Positions 1-6,502 of a DNA stretch of 11,808 bases are shown here, piece by piece (within the stretch, counting starts at the first letter, position 1; every line of letters begins with the position of its first letter). Where the stretch lies: contig JAQSYB010000023.1 in assembly GCA_029256365.1 (NCBI GenBank), positions 1 through 11,808 on the forward strand, given 5' to 3'. The notes beneath the pieces were generated by a model. It did not search any database. It had not been told where the DNA came from and saw nothing but the letters and a program-made list of their open reading frames with translations. The stretch is from Clostridia bacterium. GTDB taxonomy: Bacteria > Bacillota > Clostridia > Lutisporales > Lutisporaceae. Position numbers and translations under genes: made by a program.

Positions 1-3
1 AAC

Positions 4-25
4 GGAACGACACGGGGGTCGTTCC
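4..25. terminator. GC-rich hairpin just after coaBC, possible terminator or repeat element
   Basis: A perfect 8-bp inverted repeat (GGAACGAC at 4-11, GTCGTTCC at 18-25) with the 6-nt loop ACGGGG lies directly against the coaBC stop codon at 26-28. Read on the minus strand it is a stable GC-rich stem 3' of coaBC. Only three bases beyond it are in the window, so I cannot see whether a U-tract follows. It could be a terminator, an mRNA 3' stabiliser, or a copy of a dispersed palindromic repeat. Confidence 0.5.
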
Positions 26-1219
26 CTACTTCATTACACTTATTGCTTTATCCAATATGATATCTGCTAGTTCACTTTTTCTTAACAACGGAACTTCCAC
101 AATGCTGCCGTCTTTGTCTATAATCTTGACAACATTTGTATCTCCCGCAAATCCCGCACCTTCTGTTCTTAGGTCATTGGCAACAATAAAATCTAAGTTC
201 TTCCTAGCAACCTTTGCTCTTGCATTCTCTATCAAATTCTGTGTTTCCATGGCAAAGCCGATTAGAACCTTGTTTCCCTTGTTCTTACCCAGTTCTTGCA
301 AAATATCCGGATTCTTTTGAAGCTTTATAATTAATTCATCGCCAGACTTCTTAATCTTTTCGCTGCTTTGTTCTGCTGGTCTATAGTCAGCCACGGCAGC
401 ACTCTTAATAATGATATCCGCATTTTCCTTTAGCTTCATTACAGTCTCATACATGTTCACTGCTGATTCAACGTCGAATCTATCTACTCCATGAGGTGTA
501 GCAAGATTCGATGGTCCAGATACCAAGTAAACCTTTGCACCTCTGGCTGCCGCCTTTTCTGCGATAGCAAAACCCATTTTACCTGTTGAGTGATTTGTGA
601 TGAATCTCACAGGATCAATGGCTTCTCTGGTAGGACCTGCTGTTACCAGTACAGTCTTACCCTGCAAATCCTGATTTGTCAGAAGCAATTCCTTTATCCT
701 AGCTTCGATTGCCTCAGGCTCAGCCATTTTGCCTTTGCCTATATCACCGCAGGCCAAACGACCTTCGCCAGGCTCAATGAAATGGTAGCCCAGCTGCTTT
801 AATAGCTCTATATTCTTTTGTACAATCACATTTTCATACATATTGGTATTCATAGCTGGTGCTATGAGCTTTAGCGCTTTTGAGGCCATTACTGTTGTAG
901 TAAGTGCGTCATCAGCTATGCCATTGGCTAGCTTGCCAATGACGTTTGCAGTGGCAGGAGCAATCACAATGATATCAGCTTTTTTTGCCAAGGAAATGTG
1001 TTCAATTTCCCAATATTTAGGCTTGTCGAACATATCTGTAACAACTTGATTTAGTGATAGTGATTGAAAAGTTAAGCTTGTTACAAATTCAGCAGCCGAC
1101 TTAGTCATAATCACATCTACATTGGCACTTTGCTTCTTCAATCTACTGGTTAGTTCGCATGCCTTGTAGGCAGCTATTCCACCGCAGACTCCCAAAACAA
1201 TATTCTTATTGCTGAACAT
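26..1219 (-). CDS. coaBC: Bifunctional phosphopantothenoylcysteine decarboxylase / phosphopantothenate-cysteine ligase (CoaBC, Dfp)
   Basis: This cytoplasmic enzyme makes 4'-phosphopantetheine for coenzyme A. The CoaB half joins cysteine to phosphopantothenate using a nucleotide triphosphate, and the CoaC half decarboxylates the product with FMN. With 397 residues it is the usual length. The N-terminal flavoprotein domain (about 1-180) opens with GGIAAYK and carries the likely catalytic His74 (EIEHIS), the PAMNTNMY motif at 121-128, and Cys157 in GRLACGDIGKGKMAE. The C-terminal ligase domain (about 187-397) has AGPTREAIDPVRFITNHSTG near 194-213 and the lysine-rich EKIKK near 287-291. I chose the ATG at 1217-1219 over an upstream TTG at 1229-1231 because it gives the normal N-terminus. 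It overlaps the end of rpoZ by 14 bp, which suggests translational coupling. It is the last gene of the block in this window. Confidence 0.96.
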   Translation of the reverse strand: MFSNKNIVLGVCGGIAAYKACELTSRLKKQSANVDVIMTKSAAEFVTSLTFQSLSLNQVVTDMFDKPKYWEIEHISLAKKADIIVIAPATANVIGKLANGIADDALTTTVMASKALKLIAPAMNTNMYENVIVQKNIELLKQLGYHFIEPGEGRLACGDIGKGKMAEPEAIEARIKELLLTNQDLQGKTVLVTAGPTREAIDPVRFITNHSTGKMGFAIAEKAAARGAKVYLVSGPSNLATPHGVDRFDVESAVNMYETVMKLKENADIIIKSAAVADYRPAEQSSEKIKKSGDELIIKLQKNPDILQELGKNKGNKVLIGFAMETQNLIENARAKVARKNLDFIVANDLRTEGAGFAGDTNVVKIIDKDGSIVEVPLLRKSELADIILDKAISVMK

Positions 1220-1442
1220 TCGCAATCTCAACCAATTCTTGATTTATATCATAATTTCTTACGTAGCTTACCTTGCCTTCTGCAATTTCATTCACAGCAA
1301 CAGTAACCGGCTTATTAGAAGCAGTCTTTGTCAATTTTGGTTGACCATCGACTATTTGTCTTGCTCTTTTGGATACAGCGACAACCAGTGTATATTTGCT
1401 GTCTACCTTTTCAAGTAAATGCTTCAGTGTAGGATAAATCAT
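1206..1442 (-). CDS. rpoZ: RNA polymerase omega subunit
   Basis: This 78-residue protein matches omega, the small subunit that helps assembly and stability of RNA polymerase by clamping beta'. The N-terminal MIYPTLKHLLEKVDSKYTLV and the following SKRARQIVDG segment (about 24-33) are the conserved omega core. TASNKPVTVAVNEIAEGK follows as the second conserved block. The frame is open for nine codons further upstream, but the ATG at 1440-1442 has an ideal AAGGAGGA (1451-1458) 8 nt ahead and gives the family N-terminus. That Shine-Dalgarno lies within the last codons of gmk, whose stop is only 4 nt upstream of this start. The 3' end overlaps coaBC by 14 bp. The order gmk-rpoZ-coaBC is typical of Firmicutes. 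Confidence 0.95.
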   Translation of the reverse strand: MIYPTLKHLLEKVDSKYTLVVAVSKRARQIVDGQPKLTKTASNKPVTVAVNEIAEGKVSYVRNYDINQELVEIANVQQ

Positions 1443-1446
1443 TGTA

Positions 1447-2055
1447 CTAATCCTCCTTGTAACTCTCATAATCTATTTTTGTTCTTTGCAGCTTGCATTT
1501 TTCTGCAGTAATAATACTTCTTACTTTATCAGCCGCTGTCTTCACATCATCATTTGTTACGATATAATCATAATTTCTTGACAGTAATACCTCTCTATAT
1601 GCCTCATGAAGCCTTTTTAGAATATCCTTATGTGAATCTGTGCCTCTGGATATAATTCTATGCTTAAGCTCTTCAAAGGATGGAGGCATGATAAATACAA
1701 ATACACCTTCAGGATTGTTTTTCTTTACCTGCATAGCGCCTTGGATATCAATCTCCAGTATTACATCTTTACCACTATCTAATTTATTCTGCACATAACT
1801 TCTAGGTGTACCATAAAAGTTATCATAAACCTGAGCATATTCAATAAACTCATTTTGGTTTATCATTTGTACAAATTCTTCTTTTTCTTTAAAAAAGTAG
1901 CTTATCCCCTCTAGTTCTCCAGTTCTTGGCTTCCTTGTGGTTGCTGATACAGAAAGCTCAAGATCCGGTAGATTCATAGACAAAAGTTCCTTGCATACAG
2001 TCCCTTTGCCTGCACCAGACGGCCCGGATATTATAATAAGTAGACCTTCGCTCAT
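1447..2055 (-). CDS. gmk: Guanylate kinase
   Basis: This cytosolic enzyme phosphorylates GMP to GDP with ATP and links purine salvage to GTP and (p)ppGpp pools. The 202-residue length is normal. The P-loop GPSGAGKGT is at residues 11-19. The GMP-binding region includes SATTRKPRTGE (37-47), ISYFF (51-55), YGTP (81-84) and EIDIQGA (101-107). The lid region contains RGTD (137-140) and the C-terminal part has NYDYIVTND (161-169), both usual for the family. The ATG at 2053-2055 has GGAGGAG 3 nt upstream (2059-2065), with the GGAGG core 5 nt away. The gene starts 16 nt after the remA stop, so the two are almost surely cotranscribed. I see nothing abnormal in it. Confidence 0.97.
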   Translation of the reverse strand: MSEGLLIIISGPSGAGKGTVCKELLSMNLPDLELSVSATTRKPRTGELEGISYFFKEKEEFVQMINQNEFIEYAQVYDNFYGTPRSYVQNKLDSGKDVILEIDIQGAMQVKKNNPEGVFVFIMPPSFEELKHRIISRGTDSHKDILKRLHEAYREVLLSRNYDYIVTNDDVKTAADKVRSIITAEKCKLQRTKIDYESYKED

Positions 2056-2071
2056 TTACTCCTCCATGCTT

Positions 2072-2350
2072 CTAGTCTTCTAGAACTTCCTCTGGTACTT
2101 CCTTTTCTTCCTTATCTGTAAGTCTGTGGGCTACAGTTTCAGGCTGAACAGCTGACAGAATTACATGGTCGCTGTCTGTGATGATCACTGCTCTAGTTCT
2201 TCTTCCATATGTAGCATCAATCAGCATACCTCTATCTCTTGCTTCTTGAATTATCCTCTTGATTGGAGCTGATTCCGGACTTACAATTGCCACAAGTCTA
2301 TTGGCTGAAACGATATTACCAAAACCTATGTTTATTAACTTAATGCTCAT
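2072..2350 (-). CDS. remA: RemA-type extracellular matrix regulator (DUF370 family)
   Basis: This 92-residue protein is closely related to Bacillus subtilis RemA, a DNA-binding regulator that activates matrix and osmoprotection genes there. The conserved blocks are INIGFGNIVSANRLVAIVSP (7-26), PIKRIIQEARDRGMLIDATYG (28-48) and the basic stretch GRRTRAVIITDSDHVILSAV (48-67). The acidic tail EEKEVPEEVLED is variable in the family. The ATG at 2348-2350 has GGAGG (2358-2362) 7 nt upstream. It lies 16 nt after yicC and 16 nt before gmk, the standard Firmicutes position. The family call is firm. Whether it controls matrix genes in this organism is inference, since many non-biofilm Clostridia also carry this gene. 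Confidence 0.93.
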   Translation of the reverse strand: MSIKLINIGFGNIVSANRLVAIVSPESAPIKRIIQEARDRGMLIDATYGRRTRAVIITDSDHVILSAVQPETVAHRLTDKEEKEVPEEVLED

Positions 2351-2366
2351 GCTATGACCTCCTATA

Positions 2367-3242
2367 TTATTCTATATTCTGTACTTGCTCTCTAATTTTT
2401 TCTATTTCTGTTTTTATCCCAATTACATTGTTTACCACACCTAAGTCAGAAGACTTTGAACCTATGGTGTTTATTTCTCTATTCATTTCCTGAACGATAA
2501 AATCGAGTTTTTTACCTATAGACCCATTGATAGATAAAGTCTTCTTAAATTCTTCAATATGGCTGCCCAGTCTTACGATTTCTTCATCAATGCTGGCTTT
2601 ATCAGCAAATATAGCGACTTCAGTCAGCAGCCTGTTTTCATCAAGCTGAACATCCTTGGTCAGTTCTCTTATTTTATCATAAAGCTTGTTCTTGTATACC
2701 TCAACAAGATCTGAAGACTTTGCTTTGATTTCATCAACTGTAGTTTTTATGAAATCCAGCTTCAAAATCATATCTCTGCTAAGTCTTTCCCCCTCACGAC
2801 TTCTCATATCTACAAGGGCACCCACTGCCTGTTCCAAGGCAGAAGACATGATTCCCCAAAGGAAATCTAAGTCCTGTTCTTCTGTTTCTAATTTAAGTAT
2901 ATCAGAAAACCTTGTCAATAAGGATAAACTTATTTCATCCTTTATACTAAATTGCTCTTTCAATGTGTTCAAGGAATCAACATAAGCTGCAGCAAGATTG
3001 GTATCCAGCTTAACCTTTGTGTCTTGCCCAAAGGAATCATAGTTAATATAGATATCAATTTTTCCTCTGCTAAGCTTGGTGCCAACATATTCTCTAACCT
3101 TTTCTTCTAAGGCTGTAACCATACGAGGCATGCGGACAGATATATCGCTGTATCGATGGTTCACAGTCTTGATATCTACTGAAAACGTAATGTTATTCTG
3201 ACTTGCTTCGCCTCTACCAAAGCCGGTCATGCTTTTTATCAT
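2367..3242 (-). CDS. YicC/YloC family endoribonuclease-like protein
   Basis: This 291-residue protein belongs to the YicC family, whose Escherichia coli and B. subtilis members have been described as endoribonucleases acting in RNA turnover. It begins with the signature MIKSMTGFGRGE and continues with NHRYSDISVRMP (about 28-39). The C-terminal DUF1732-like region contains DEEIVRLGSHIEEFKKTL and KLDFIVQEMNREINTIGSKS, with the conserved acidic and His residues expected for the metal-dependent activity. The frame opens three codons earlier at an ATG at 3249-3251, but there the GGAAGG at 3252-3257 touches the start codon. The ATG at 3240-3242 has the same sequence at a proper 9-nt distance and restores the family N-terminus. 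The gene heads the block yicC-remA-gmk-rpoZ-coaBC, as in B. subtilis. Confidence 0.93.
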   Translation of the reverse strand: MIKSMTGFGRGEASQNNITFSVDIKTVNHRYSDISVRMPRMVTALEEKVREYVGTKLSRGKIDIYINYDSFGQDTKVKLDTNLAAAYVDSLNTLKEQFSIKDEISLSLLTRFSDILKLETEEQDLDFLWGIMSSALEQAVGALVDMRSREGERLSRDMILKLDFIKTTVDEIKAKSSDLVEVYKNKLYDKIRELTKDVQLDENRLLTEVAIFADKASIDEEIVRLGSHIEEFKKTLSINGSIGKKLDFIVQEMNREINTIGSKSSDLGVVNNVIGIKTEIEKIREQVQNIE

Positions 3243-3251
3243 TTGTACCAT

Positions 3252-3257
3252 CCTTCC
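3252..3257 (-). promoter_or_regulatory. Shine-Dalgarno of yicC that decides its start
   Basis: GGAAGG on the minus strand directly abuts one ATG (3249-3251) and lies 9 nt from a second in-frame ATG (3240-3242). Only the second spacing is workable, so translation should start at 3242. Confidence 0.75.
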
Positions 3258-3322
3258 AGTGTCTGAACTATATTCTTTTTTTATTCCAATTAATTTTCAA
3301 ATACTACAGAATTTGAATCATT

Positions 3323-3344
3323 CAATTATATCTATATAATTGTA
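3323..3344 (-). promoter_or_regulatory. Candidate yicC operon promoter overlapping a 20-bp palindrome
   Basis: On the minus strand a -35-like TTGTTT (3362-3367) stands 17 bp from a -10-like TACAAT (3339-3344). A perfect TATAAT also exists at 3325-3330 but lacks a good -35 at normal spacing. Both -10 candidates sit in the inverted repeat CAATTATAT (3323-3331) / ATATAATTG (3334-3342), 9-bp arms with a 2-bp centre. A palindrome over a promoter can be an operator, but this one is pure A/T apart from its ends and centre, so chance is possible. Confidence 0.4.
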
Positions 3345-3385
3345 AGTAATTTCGGCAATAAAAACAAGTGTCCCAAGCATTAATT

Positions 3386-4219
3386 TTAATAGTTTGGATA
3401 AATTCCTTCAAAAACCTCAGCTGCAGGACCTTCCATATAGACTGTACCTCTATTCTTCCACTTAATCAATAAATCCCCGCCCCGTAACTGAACCCTTGCC
3501 TTTTCATTGGTTAGGTTGTTAACTATTCCAGCCACTACACTGGCACATGCTCCCGTGCCGCAAGCATAGGTATAGCCTGCACCTCTCTCCCAAGTTCTTA
3601 GGATGATATTGTCTCGATTGATTACCTGTACAAAATTCACATTGGTTTTGCTGGGGAAATAGGAAGAGTTCTCAATCAGCTTTCCCATATGCATTACAGT
3701 ATCATCCTCTAAGCTGTCAACAAAGACCACCGTATGAGGAACGCCCATAAGCATACTAGTTATCCTGATCTTTTTGCCCTCTACTTCTATTTCCTGATTG
3801 ATGATTTCATTTTTCTCAAGTAGTATTGGCACATTTGCTGGAGTAAAATCTGGCTGTCCCATATTTACTGTTACTGCCTTTGCTTCGCCCCCCTCTGCCC
3901 TTATATCAATTTTCATAAGTCCCGCATCTGTCTCAACCTCAATGCAGTCTTTCCTCACGATATTCTTATCATAGACAAACTTTGCAAAGCAGCGTATTCC
4001 ATTGCCGCACATAGCAGGTCTGCTGCCATCCGAATTAAATATGATCATTTTGATATCAGCAATACTGCTCTTCTCTACCAATATGAGTCCGTCTGCCCCT
4101 ATACCGAAACGTCTATGGCACATGAACTTAGCATCTTGACCATCCGCTGTGATGTTACCCTCTATATTATTGATAATAATAAAATCATTGCCCAAACCAT
4201 GATATTTAAAGAATTTCAT
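3386..4219 (-). CDS. dapF: Diaminopimelate epimerase
   Basis: This cytosolic, cofactor-independent enzyme converts LL- to meso-diaminopimelate, the precursor of lysine and of the peptidoglycan cross-link. The 277 residues match the family length. HGLGNDF (7-13) starts the first half. The first catalytic cysteine is Cys71 in MCGNGIRC and the second is Cys220 in YACGTGACASV, each in its half of the pseudo-symmetric fold. NSDGSRPAMCGNG, NVNFV (193-197) and ERGAGYT (211-217) complete the substrate site. The ATG at 4217-4219 has AAGGAG (4227-4232) 7 nt upstream. It stands alone: 143 bp separate it from yicC, and it is divergent from rqcH, with no other lysine-pathway gene in the window. Its leader carries a duplicated hairpin repeat (see 4246-4370). 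Confidence 0.97.
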   Translation of the reverse strand: MKFFKYHGLGNDFIIINNIEGNITADGQDAKFMCHRRFGIGADGLILVEKSSIADIKMIIFNSDGSRPAMCGNGIRCFAKFVYDKNIVRKDCIEVETDAGLMKIDIRAEGGEAKAVTVNMGQPDFTPANVPILLEKNEIINQEIEVEGKKIRITSMLMGVPHTVVFVDSLEDDTVMHMGKLIENSSYFPSKTNVNFVQVINRDNIILRTWERGAGYTYACGTGACASVVAGIVNNLTNEKARVQLRGGDLLIKWKNRGTVYMEGPAAEVFEGIYPNY

Positions 4220-4245
4220 AAAACCTCTCCTTAATAAATAAAAGT

Positions 4246-4370
4246 CTCAGCGCATCGAGCGCTTTCGCCTTTTGCCTGATTTGCTTCGCAAATGGCTATT
4301 AATAAAAGCTCAGCGCATCGAGCGCTTTCGCCTTTTGCCTGATTTGCTTCGCAAATGGCTATTAATAAAA
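4246..4370 (-). repeat. Two tandem copies of a 63-bp hairpin-bearing repeat in the dapF leader
   Basis: Bases 4246-4308 and 4309-4371 are the same 63-bp unit, identical over 62 positions (the last differs, G against C). Each unit has two inverted repeats. One is AGCGC-ATCGA-GCGCT (4249-4263 and 4312-4326); the other is ATTTGC-TTC-GCAAAT (4279-4293 and 4342-4356). A TTAATAAA motif precedes the first copy, lies between the copies and follows the second. The unit is richer in G+C than the surrounding intergenic DNA. Relative to dapF it lies between the likely promoter and the ribosome binding site, so it would be transcribed. I do not recognise the family; it resembles dispersed palindromic intergenic repeats in architecture. 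Confidence 0.85.
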
Positions 4371-4396
4371 CTATAGCGTTGTATATTTATTTAAGT

Positions 4397-4405
4397 ATTA
4401 TAACA
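4397..4405 (-). promoter_or_regulatory. Likely dapF promoter, extended -10
   Basis: On the minus strand TGTTATAAT (4405 down to 4397) is a consensus -10 hexamer preceded by the extended TGN element. No good -35 is present at 16-18 bp (TGTTTA or similar), which fits an extended -10 promoter. The start of transcription would be near 4390, giving a leader of roughly 170 nt that includes both repeat copies. Confidence 0.55.
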
Positions 4406-4536
4406 TAATTTATAAAGATTAAACACAACAGCAGCCGCATAACTGACTATTATCTAAATAATTCCCTAAATTTAGCAATATAGTCATGCTTCGGTCCTAT
4501 TCATTCTAGAAAGTTTTCCTTAAACTGTGCAATCTA

Positions 4537-4565
4537 ATGAAAAATAAGACCCATAATGTTATAAT
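4537..4565 (+). promoter_or_regulatory. Likely rqcH promoter
   Basis: ATGAAA (4537-4542, four of six matches to TTGACA) is followed by a 17-bp spacer and the consensus TATAAT (4560-4565). The hexamer has the extended element TG at 4557-4558. Transcription should start near 4572, about 65 nt before the rqcH ATG. Confidence 0.65.
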
Positions 4566-4625
4566 ATAGAATGCAAAACAAACATTAGTATCGTGCTTTT
4601 GCATTATTGCCTTGAAATAATACAT

Positions 4626-4630
4626 GGAGG
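4626..4630 (+). promoter_or_regulatory. Shine-Dalgarno that decides the rqcH start
   Basis: GGAGG lies 7 nt before the ATG at 4638. The frame is open from a GTG at 4593, but that GTG has no ribosome binding site, lies close to the predicted transcription start, and would add 15 residues not usual for the family. Confidence 0.8.
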
Positions 4631-4637
4631 TGTTACA

Positions 4638-6434
4638 ATGCCCTTTGATGGTTCAGTTATAAATAATGTCATATACGAATTAAATCAAAAGCTGCAAAAC
4701 GGCAGAGTGGATAAAATATATCAGCCGGAAAAAGATGAGTTGATATTGGGAATTCGAGGATTTAAGGAGAATTACAAGCTTCTTATCAGTGCCAGTTCCA
4801 ACTATCCAAGATTACATATTACAAAGGAGAGCAAAGCAAATCCGCAGGCAGCCCCTACCTTTTGCATGCTGCTTCGCAAGCATCTTTTAGGAGGCAGGAT
4901 TGTATCCATCATACAGCCAAGTTTTGAAAGAGTTGTTGAGATTACAATAGAATGCCAAGATGAAATGGGCTACAGTACAACAAAGGTCCTGATTTCTGAA
5001 ATCATGGGCAGACACAGCAACATCATATTTATCGACAAGGAATCCAATAGGATAATCGATAGCATTAAACGAATAAGCATTGATATAAGCAGTTTACGAG
5101 AGGTTTTGCCAGGCAAACAGTATGCCTATCCCCCTTCTGTTGGAGAAGGCGAGCTGCCCAAGTTAAATCCACTTACCGCAACCTTTGACGAATTGATAAG
5201 AAGCATTGAGCATCAGCAAGACTCTATAAAAGCAGATAAATTTCTCATGAAGGCATTTAACGGCATAAGCCCTGTAGCCGCCAAAGAAATATGTACTTAT
5301 GGAAGCCTTGAATTTGATGCAGATGTCTCAAGAATTAAGGACAATCAGCGCAGTGCATTGTATAAAGGCTTAGAAGCCTTTGTGCAAAAGCTGAAGCAAC
5401 GAGAATATAAGCCAAACATCGTTTTCGAGGCAGGCAAGCTGAAGGATTTCTACTGCATAGACCTTCAAATGTTTCAACATCTTCAGAAGGAATATCTGGA
5501 CAGCATCAGCGAAACCGTTGAGAGATTCTATTCGGAAAAGGATAATAAAGATCGGATAAAACAAAAATTCAGCGATATTCAAAAAATCATATCCATTCGC
5601 TTGGACAGATGCTATAAAAAGCTTGAAATTTTGGATGAGGAGCTTGGAAAAGCCCATGATGCTGAGAAGTATAAGCTTTATGGGGATCTAATCATGTCTA
5701 ATCTGTATCAGATTAACAAGGAACAGAGCAAGATAAATCTTGTAAATTATTTTAGTGAAAACCAAGAGACCATAGAAATCAACATGGACACACAGCTTAC
5801 CCCAGTAAACAATGCTCAGAAGTATTTTAAAAAATACAATAAATCAAAATCAGCAAAGAGTTCTATTGAGCATCAAATACAGGAGAACAAATTAGAAATT
5901 GAATACTTGGAAGCACAAGCTGATAACCTGGATAAATGCACTGAAGAGCTTGAGATCAATGAAATTAGGCTGGAGTTAGCCGAACAGGGCTATACAAAGA
6001 AGAAAAAGGATGGCAAAGGAAAGGGCAAAGTAAAAAATAAGACAGCATCACCCTCTAAGCCGATGCAATTTGTATCCTCAACAGGTTTTGAAATCTATGT
6101 TGGAAAAAACAATGTCCAAAATGATTATCTTACAATGAAGTTTGCTGCATCCAATGATATCTGGCTGCATACAAAAGAAATTCCCGGTTCTCATGTAATC
6201 ATCAAGTCAGGTGGCAAGGAGCTTGATGATGCAACCTTAGTTGAAGCTGCAAACCTAGCAGCATTTTACAGCAAAGCGAAAAACTCTACCAAGGTGCCTG
6301 TAGATTATACAATCCGCAAAAACGTACGTAAACCTAACGGATCAAAGCCTGGCATGGTAATCTACGACAGCAATCGAACGGTCTATATCACTCCCAATGA
6401 AGAGGATATCAACAAATTAACGAAAATAAATTAG
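4638..6434 (+). CDS. rqcH: Ribosome quality-control factor RqcH (NFACT / fibronectin-binding A-like protein)
   Basis: RqcH binds stalled 50S subunits that carry peptidyl-tRNA and recruits tRNA-Ala to add C-terminal alanine tails that mark the chain for degradation. Older annotations call this family fibronectin-binding protein. The 598 residues show the standard layout. The NFACT-N domain (about 1-175) has CMLLRKHLLGGRI (76-88) and SEIMGRHSNIIF (120-131). A helix-hairpin-helix-like FNGISP follows at 207-212. A long charged coiled-coil section spans about 285-450. A lysine-rich linker (KKKKDGKGKGKVKNK, 454-468) leads to the NFACT-R domain (about 476-560) with DIWLHTKEIPGSHV (507-520). The pair that is Asp97-Arg98 in B. 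subtilis RqcH, needed for tRNA recruitment, is Glu97-Arg98 here (SFERVVEI). It is the only plus-strand gene and is divergent from dapF. In B. subtilis the homologue (yloA) also lies near yicC. Confidence 0.93.
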   Translation: MPFDGSVINNVIYELNQKLQNGRVDKIYQPEKDELILGIRGFKENYKLLISASSNYPRLHITKESKANPQAAPTFCMLLRKHLLGGRIVSIIQPSFERVVEITIECQDEMGYSTTKVLISEIMGRHSNIIFIDKESNRIIDSIKRISIDISSLREVLPGKQYAYPPSVGEGELPKLNPLTATFDELIRSIEHQQDSIKADKFLMKAFNGISPVAAKEICTYGSLEFDADVSRIKDNQRSALYKGLEAFVQKLKQREYKPNIVFEAGKLKDFYCIDLQMFQHLQKEYLDSISETVERFYSEKDNKDRIKQKFSDIQKIISIRLDRCYKKLEILDEELGKAHDAEKYKLYGDLIMSNLYQINKEQSKINLVNYFSENQETIEINMDTQLTPVNNAQKYFKKYNKSKSAKSSIEHQIQENKLEIEYLEAQADNLDKCTEELEINEIRLELAEQGYTKKKKDGKGKGKVKNKTASPSKPMQFVSSTGFEIYVGKNNVQNDYLTMKFAASNDIWLHTKEIPGSHVIIKSGGKELDDATLVEAANLAAFYSKAKNSTKVPVDYTIRKNVRKPNGSKPGMVIYDSNRTVYITPNEEDINKLTKIN

Positions 6435-6473
6435 AAAAATCCGTTGAATTGCATCGCATTTCAACGGATTTTT
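6435..6473. terminator. Bidirectional intrinsic terminator between rqcH and the membrane-protein gene
   Basis: A perfect 14-bp stem pairs 6435-6448 (AAAAATCCGTTGAA) with 6460-6473 (TTCAACGGATTTTT), with an 11-nt loop. It begins one base after the rqcH stop. The A-run on the left and T-run on the right allow it to work on both strands, and the gene ending at 6503 on the minus strand converges on it. Confidence 0.9.
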
Positions 6474-6502
6474 ATTTCATAACATTTAAAAACATATAAT
6501 AG

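Larger units (their letters stand above)
4220..4637. other. Divergent dapF/rqcH intergenic region, no gene seen
   Basis: The 418 bp contain the dapF ribosome binding site, the tandem repeat at 4246-4370, a minus-strand extended -10 at 4397-4405 and a plus-strand promoter near 4537-4565. Between about 4410 and 4530 I see only AT-rich sequence with no tRNA-like cloverleaf, no convincing riboswitch and no credible short gene with a ribosome binding site. Confidence 0.7.

Noticed and set aside
1443..1469. Nine-residue upstream extension of rpoZ.
   Set aside because: It would run through the rpoZ Shine-Dalgarno and into gmk and gives an N-terminus foreign to omega.
3345..3385. Terminator just after dapF.
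   Set aside because: There is a T-run on the minus strand, but I found no adequate stem before it, so dapF may read into yicC.
4246..4370. Possible CRISPR array or riboswitch in the dapF leader.
   Set aside because: The two units are directly contiguous with no unique spacers, and there is no cas gene. The sequence does not show the lysine riboswitch core.
4593..4637. Longer rqcH form starting at the GTG at 4593.
   Set aside because: No ribosome binding site precedes it, whereas GGAGG at 4626-4630 serves the ATG at 4638. The numbering from 4638 also aligns the 97-98 pair with the B. subtilis protein.
5370..5657. A 95-codon minus-strand frame within rqcH.
   Set aside because: It is the complement of the coiled-coil coding part of rqcH and has no start signal or family resemblance.
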